Assembly: GCA_900754795.1 (NCBI GenBank)
Contig: CAAEEA010000033.1
Span: 1-24,027, forward strand
Direction: 5' to 3'
DNA: 24,027 bases
Source of the DNA: Clostridia bacterium
GTDB lineage: Bacteria > Bacillota > Clostridia > Peptostreptococcales > Anaerovoracaceae
Shown here: piece by piece, positions 20,035 through 24,027 of the stretch
How the letters are laid out: every line of letters begins with the position of its first letter
Position numbering within the stretch: position 1 is the first letter of the stretch
The notes under the pieces: model-generated
What the model was told of the DNA's origin: nothing
The model's input: only the letters and a program-made list of their open reading frames with translations
Database searches by the model: none
Made by a program: the position numbers and the translations under genes

Positions 20035-21978
20035 CTAATCAAGTTCCAGCGCTCCTGTATAGAGCTGATAGTAAGTTCCTTTGAGTTTGATCAGATCCTC
20101 GTGTGTTCCGCGCTCTGTTATGCGTCCGTGGCTGAGAACCATGATAGCGTTGGAATTCTGTACGGTAGAAAGTCTGTGAGCTATTACAAAAACAGTCCTG
20201 CCACGCATCAGCGCATCCATTCCTCTCTGTACTATGGCCTCAGTTCTCGTATCTATGGAGCTCGTCGCCTCATCCAGAATCATCACAGGCGGATCGGCTA
20301 CGGCCGCTCTCGCTATGGCAAGCAGCTGGCGCTGTCCCTGGCTCAGATTTGCTCCGTTTCCGGTGAGCATGGTGTTATACCCCTCAGGAAGTCTTCGTAT
20401 GAAATCATCAGCTCCTGCCAGTTTTGCCGCGTCTATACATTCGCCGTCACTCGCGTCAAGGTTTCCGTAACGGATGTTTTCCATTACAGTGCCGGTGAAA
20501 AGGTTTGTATCCTGCAAAACGATACCGAGGCTTCGCCTCAGGTCATCTTTTTTGATTTCTTTTATATCGATGCCGTCATAGCATATCTGTCCGTCGCTTA
20601 TATCATAAAACCTGTTTATCAGATTGGTAACAGTAGTCTTTCCGGCTCCCGTGGAGCCTACGAAAGCCAGTTTCTGTCCGGGCTTCGCGTAAAGGGATAT
20701 GTCGTGGAGCACAGTCTTTTCAGGCGTGTATCCGAAGTTTACATTGTAAAACCGCACGTCTCCTCTGAGCTTTGTATATGTTACGGTTCCGTCTTCATTT
20801 ACTTTTTTCCATGCCCATGTATGTGTGCGTTCTCTGCATTCTCTCAGGCTTCCGTCCGCGTTTTCTCTGGCGTTGACCAGAGTCACCCTGCCTTCATCGC
20901 TTTCGGGTTTTTCATCTAAAAGGGCGAATATCCTGTGAGCTCCCGCGAGACCCATGATCACCATGTTGATCTGATTGGACACCTGTCCCACCGACCCGGC
21001 AAACTGCTTGGTCATGTTTAGGAAAGGCACTACGATGCTGATGCTGAAAGCCATGCCGCATATGCTTATATTAGGAGCGTTGCTGAGCATGAGAGCTCCT
21101 CCCACAAGCGCAACTATCACGTACATGACATTGCCTATATTACCGAGAAGCGGCATGAGTATATTGGCAAATCGATTTCCGTTTCTTGCGTTAAAAAAAA
21201 TCTCCCCGTTCACTTTGTCGAAATCTTTTTTTGCTTTTTCTTCATGGCAGAAAACCTTGATAACCTTCTGTCCGTTCATCATCTCTTCCATGAAAGCTTC
21301 AGCGTTGGCAATGGTTACCTGCTGACGAAGAAAGAATTTTGACGACCTGTTTGTAATCGCTCTGGCCGCGACGGCCATTCCTACTACTCCGGCTACTATC
21401 AGCAATGCCAGTATTACGCTGTAATACACCATTATACAGAACACTGAAAACAATGTAATGGCCGAGATCGTTATCTGCGGCAGGCTCTGGCTTATCAGCT
21501 GGCGCAGCGTATCCACGTCGTTTGTATAATAACTCATGATATCGCCGTGACCGTTGGTATCAAAGTATCTGACAGGAAGTTCCTGCATGTGGTCAAACAT
21601 CTTCTCACGCAGTTTTTTCAGTGAACCCTGAGTTATGATCGCCATCATCTGAGTATAAAAAGTACCCGCTACAAGGCTGACCGCATACATCACAAGCAGT
21701 ATGGCCACATATCCGAAGATCTTGTCAGCCACCGAAGACCAGTCGCCGCTCTTGTATGATTCGTCAACTACAGCTATGACATTTTGAAGAAATACTGCCG
21801 GAGCCGCGCTGACAACGGCATTGATCACTATACACACCATCGTAACAGGCAAAAGTACGGGATAGAACTCGAACAGAGTGCGTATGAGTCTCCTCAGCAC
21901 GCCCTTTGGCGCCCTCTGTCCTCTGGCCGTAGTGGAACGTTTTTTTGCTGTCTTGTCCACGGCTTTATTCTTCGCCAT
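20035..21978 (-). CDS. ABC exporter half-transporter, catalytically complete partner
   Basis: A type IV ABC exporter half: a six-helix membrane domain (about residues 35-350) and an ATPase domain after it. Walker A is GSTGAGKTT (about 440-450), the signature is LSQGQ (variant of LSGGQ), Walker B ends ILDEATSSID with the catalytic Glu, and the H-loop is IAHR. An extra stretch of about 40 residues (near 362-403, TWAWKKVNEDGTVTYTKL) sits between the two domains. With the gene at 21965-23713 it forms a heterodimer like TM287/288 or BmrCD. Start is uncertain: GTG at 21987, ATG at 21984 or ATG at 21978. I prefer 21978 because AGGTG ends six bases upstream. The gene overlaps the end of its partner, which favours equal amounts of both. 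Substrate unknown, probably drugs, lipids or peptides. Confidence 0.92.
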   Translation of the reverse strand: MAKNKAVDKTAKKRSTTARGQRAPKGVLRRLIRTLFEFYPVLLPVTMVCIVINAVVSAAPAVFLQNVIAVVDESYKSGDWSSVADKIFGYVAILLVMYAVSLVAGTFYTQMMAIITQGSLKKLREKMFDHMQELPVRYFDTNGHGDIMSYYTNDVDTLRQLISQSLPQITISAITLFSVFCIMVYYSVILALLIVAGVVGMAVAARAITNRSSKFFLRQQVTIANAEAFMEEMMNGQKVIKVFCHEEKAKKDFDKVNGEIFFNARNGNRFANILMPLLGNIGNVMYVIVALVGGALMLSNAPNISICGMAFSISIVVPFLNMTKQFAGSVGQVSNQINMVIMGLAGAHRIFALLDEKPESDEGRVTLVNARENADGSLRECRERTHTWAWKKVNEDGTVTYTKLRGDVRFYNVNFGYTPEKTVLHDISLYAKPGQKLAFVGSTGAGKTTVTNLINRFYDISDGQICYDGIDIKEIKKDDLRRSLGIVLQDTNLFTGTVMENIRYGNLDASDGECIDAAKLAGADDFIRRLPEGYNTMLTGNGANLSQGQRQLLAIARAAVADPPVMILDEATSSIDTRTEAIVQRGMDALMRGRTVFVIAHRLSTVQNSNAIMVLSHGRITERGTHEDLIKLKGTYYQLYTGALELD

Positions 21979-23713
21979 CTTCATCACCTGCCTTATTCTG
22001 TGAATAATAAACTTCCCGGTATATATCGCTGCTTATCATCAGTTCATCATGGGTGCCGACGGCGCTTATCCTGCCGCCCTCCATTATCACAATACGATCT
22101 GCATCCTGCACTGAAGCCACTCTCTGAGCTATAATTATCTTTGTGGTCTTAGGGATAAATTCACGGAATCCCTGACGTATAAGCGAATCCGTCCGCGTAT
22201 CCACCGCGCTGGTTGAATCGTCCAGTATGAGCACCTTTGGCTTTTTAAGAAGAGCTCTCGCTATACAGAGCCTCTGTTTCTGTCCTCCCGATACATTTGA
22301 TCCTCCCTGCTCTATCCAGGTATCATATTTATCCGGAAAAGTCTGGATAAATTCATCGGCCTGGGCGAGCCGGCACGCCTGTATCATTTCTTCATCGGTT
22401 GCCTCAGGATTGCCCCAGCGGAGATTGTCCTTAATAGTGCCGCTGAAAAGGACGTTTTTCTGCAAAACCATGGCCACATTGTCTCTGAGCACTTCAAGGT
22501 CATATTTTCTGACGTCTGTTCCCCCTACTCTGACACATCCTTCAGTTACATCATACAGCCTCGGTATGAGCTGTACAAGCGTGGACTTTGAAGATCCCGT
22601 ACCGCCCAGAATTCCGATGACTTCTCCCGATCTGATATGAAGATTCACGCCTTCCAGGGCCATACGCTCCGCTTTTGCCGAATATTTGAAGTTAACGTTT
22701 TCAAAATCTATGGAACCGTCTTTTATCTCTGTGACCGCGTCTTCCGGAGTGGTAAGGCTGCTTTTCTCGCTCAGCACTTCTACAATACGTTCCGCTGATT
22801 CCAGTGACATTGTGATCATTACAAATACCATGGAAAGCATCATAAGACTCATCAGTATCTGAAAACTGTATGTCAGTATGGCTGACATCTGTCCGACCGC
22901 CACTTCGGCTCCCTGACTTGTTATTACCATATACGATCCGAAAGAAAGTACGAACACCATTCCCGCGTAGACGCAAAACTGCATGATTGGGCTGTTTACC
23001 GCCATTATGCGTTCAGCCTTTGTAAAATCACGGCATACATCCTCCGCGGCTTTGGCAAATTTTTCTTTTTCGTAATCTTCCCTGACGTAGCTCTTCACTA
23101 CTCGCATGGCCTGAACATTCTCCTGCACGGAATCGTTAAGAGCATCATATTTGCGGAAAACTCTGCGGAATATCGGCGTCGCCTTGCGTATCACAAAGAA
23201 CAGTCCCAGACTCAGCAATGGAATAGTGATAAGGAATATCAAAGCGAGCTTTCCGCCCATCACAAATCCCATGACAAAAGAAAAGACAAGCATCAGCGGG
23301 CAGCGTATGGCAACCCTTATAATCATCATAAAAGACATCTGAACGTTTATCACGTCAGTAGTCATTCTCGTAACCAGCGACGAGACAGAAAACTTGTCTA
23401 TATTCTCAAATGAATAATCCTGAATACGATAGAACATATCCTGTCTTAAATTACGCGCAAACCCGGTAGAAGCGGTCGCGCACGTGTTCCCCGCCGCCAC
23501 GCCGAAGATAAGAGACAGAGCCGCCATTATCAGAAGCTGTACGCCATAGTGGACTATCGTCTCCATATCGCAGCCTGCCTGCATATCATTTACCAGATCG
23601 GCTATAACAAAGGGAATGATACATTCAAGCACAACCTCGACCACCACCAGAATAGGCGTAAGGATAGCAGTTTTTTTAAACTCGCGTACACTGCGGGCAA
23701 GGGTTTTGATCAT
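21965..23713 (-). CDS. ABC exporter half-transporter with degenerate ATPase site
   Basis: A 582-residue type IV ABC exporter half with six membrane segments and an ATPase domain. Walker A reads GGTGSSKST (about residue 370), the signature is canonical (VSGGQKQR), but Walker B continues ILDDSTSAVD, so Asp replaces the catalytic Glu, and the H-loop His is Gln (IIAQRVAS). These are the hallmarks of the degenerate partner in heterodimeric exporters such as TM287/288, where only one of two sites hydrolyses ATP; the noncanonical LSQGQ signature lies in the other subunit, as expected. I chose ATG at 23713, with AAAAGGAGT eight bases upstream, over the longer reading from 23752, which adds 13 residues unlike the family's start. 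It is the first gene after the strong promoter at 23857-23885. Confidence 0.92.
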   Translation of the reverse strand: MIKTLARSVREFKKTAILTPILVVVEVVLECIIPFVIADLVNDMQAGCDMETIVHYGVQLLIMAALSLIFGVAAGNTCATASTGFARNLRQDMFYRIQDYSFENIDKFSVSSLVTRMTTDVINVQMSFMMIIRVAIRCPLMLVFSFVMGFVMGGKLALIFLITIPLLSLGLFFVIRKATPIFRRVFRKYDALNDSVQENVQAMRVVKSYVREDYEKEKFAKAAEDVCRDFTKAERIMAVNSPIMQFCVYAGMVFVLSFGSYMVITSQGAEVAVGQMSAILTYSFQILMSLMMLSMVFVMITMSLESAERIVEVLSEKSSLTTPEDAVTEIKDGSIDFENVNFKYSAKAERMALEGVNLHIRSGEVIGILGGTGSSKSTLVQLIPRLYDVTEGCVRVGGTDVRKYDLEVLRDNVAMVLQKNVLFSGTIKDNLRWGNPEATDEEMIQACRLAQADEFIQTFPDKYDTWIEQGGSNVSGGQKQRLCIARALLKKPKVLILDDSTSAVDTRTDSLIRQGFREFIPKTTKIIIAQRVASVQDADRIVIMEGGRISAVGTHDELMISSDIYREVYYSQNKAGDEDGEE

Positions 23714-23736
23714 ATACGTCACTCCTTTTGAACAGG

Positions 23737-23763
23737 GCGCGCCATGAATCAAACCCGGCGCGT
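23737..23763 (-). other. Hairpin near the ABC exporter ribosome site
   Basis: GCGCGCC (23737-23743) and GGCGCGT (23757-23763) pair over six or seven bases around a 13-base loop, eight bases upstream of the ribosome site. No T run follows. It may affect message stability or translation. Confidence 0.4.
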
Positions 23764-23856
23764 CTTGAAAATATAAGCTGTTTCAGATAAGAATACAAGT
23801 GTATAAAAGAAAAAAAATCACAATCTTTTTCCAAAGATCGCTTCATAACAACAAAA

Positions 23857-23885
23857 ATTCTAACGCAAATAAAAAATATTGTCAA
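23857..23885 (-). promoter_or_regulatory. Strong sigma-A promoter of the ABC exporter operon
   Basis: TTGACA (23880-23885), a perfect -35, 17 bases, then TAGAAT (23857-23862). The predicted start is near 23850, leaving a leader of about 137 bases. Confidence 0.82.
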
Positions 23886-23939
23886 TACCCGGTAAATTCT
23901 CTCTTTTCTCCAATTCAGCCTGTCTCTGAGAGAGTTTTT

Positions 23940-24027
23940 GAGGGTCAAGTCCAAATTTGTGTGTAAAATCATTTTCTTCAGGTTTGATAATTTATGCTGC
24001 TTTTAAGGCTGCCTGCTGCTCTCTGGC
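23940..24027 (-). mobile_element. End of a probable IS256-family insertion sequence
   Basis: Reading inward from 23940, the bases GAGGGTCAAGTCC, then AAATTTGTGTGTAAAA, resemble the terminal repeat of IS256-type elements (AAGTCC followed by TTGTGT and an A run). The minus strand just inside carries the possible last codons of a gene ending at 23992. The other end and any target duplication lie outside the window. Confidence 0.5.
23992..24027 (-). CDS. Possible C-terminal end of the IS transposase (partial)
   Basis: Only 11 codons are visible (reading AREQQAALKAA then TAA), entering from beyond the right edge. The call rests on its place just inside the IS256-like terminal repeat; the residues alone do not identify a family. 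Confidence 0.3.
   Translation of the reverse strand, partial: AREQQAALKAA

Larger units (their letters stand above)
23714..23939 (-). other. Leader and upstream region of the ABC exporter operon
   Basis: No protein gene is supported here. The region holds the ribosome site at 23721-23729, a GC-rich hairpin (23737-23763), a weak ATCTTT/AAAGAT hairpin followed by eight T residues (about 23809-23838) and the promoter at 23857-23885. A 56-codon minus-strand reading frame starts at ATG 23846, about four bases after the predicted transcript start, and overlaps the ABC start. It has no ribosome site and its composition looks non-coding. Confidence 0.5.

Noticed and set aside
23676..23972. 98-codon minus-strand frame spanning the IS-like end and the ABC leader
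   Set aside because: It crosses the predicted IS boundary and promoter, lacks a ribosome site, and shows no family features.

Overview
The window looks like chromosome of an anaerobic, endospore-forming, low-to-middle GC Firmicute of class Clostridia. The basis is a complete spoIIAA-spoIIAB-sigF operon, a sigI-rsgI pair, a ferredoxin-fused EtfA with EtfB and an acyl-CoA dehydrogenase (anaerobic flavin-based energy coupling), strong AGGAGG ribosome sites and AT-rich intergenic promoters. A gut-type relative of the Anaerovoracaceae/Eubacteriales is my guess; no rRNA or tRNA is present to test it. All genes but one (nhaC-like, 17743-19107) lie on the minus strand.

Layout, left to right. 1-3708: two M20 amidohydrolases flanking an unrecognised multi-pass permease, probably one operon for import and hydrolysis of an acylated or peptide-like amino compound. 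3894-5645: an ArsB/NhaD (P-protein-like) permease followed by a small unrecognised protein. 5818-6960: a CPA2 cation/proton antiporter, preceded by three tandem hairpins, the last a terminator almost touching its ribosome site. 7097-10368: acyl-CoA dehydrogenase, etfB, etfA (ferredoxin-fused), in the order of the caffeyl-CoA reductase genes carCDE. A promoter overlapped by a Rex-like operator precedes them. 10575-12075: the spoIIA operon.

12183-17519 is the most interesting region. sigI and rsgI overlap by 4 bases and are followed by a lipoprotein gene, a VTC-type polyphosphate polymerase domain gene, a DUF4956 membrane protein gene and a CotH-type kinase gene, tightly packed. The same promoter-like motif, CCGACCCCG-N18-CGTA, occurs in front of sigI and in front of the lipoprotein gene, and nowhere else that I noticed with that spacing. 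The lipoprotein carries a second RsgI-like extracytoplasmic domain with a conserved Asn-Pro, and its tail consists of NTNYDD-type repeats that also end RsgI itself. I read this as a self-contained sigma-I regulon coupling a membrane sensor to an extracytoplasmic phosphate-polymer and protein-kinase module. Its chemistry is not established by the sequence.

17743-19107: a divergent NhaC-type antiporter, ending in a bidirectional terminator. 19154-23713: a heterodimeric ABC exporter (one partner with a degenerate ATPase site) and a CAP-domain lipoprotein, probably one transcript from a strong promoter at 23857-23885. 23940-24027: what looks like the end of an IS256-family insertion sequence running out of the window.
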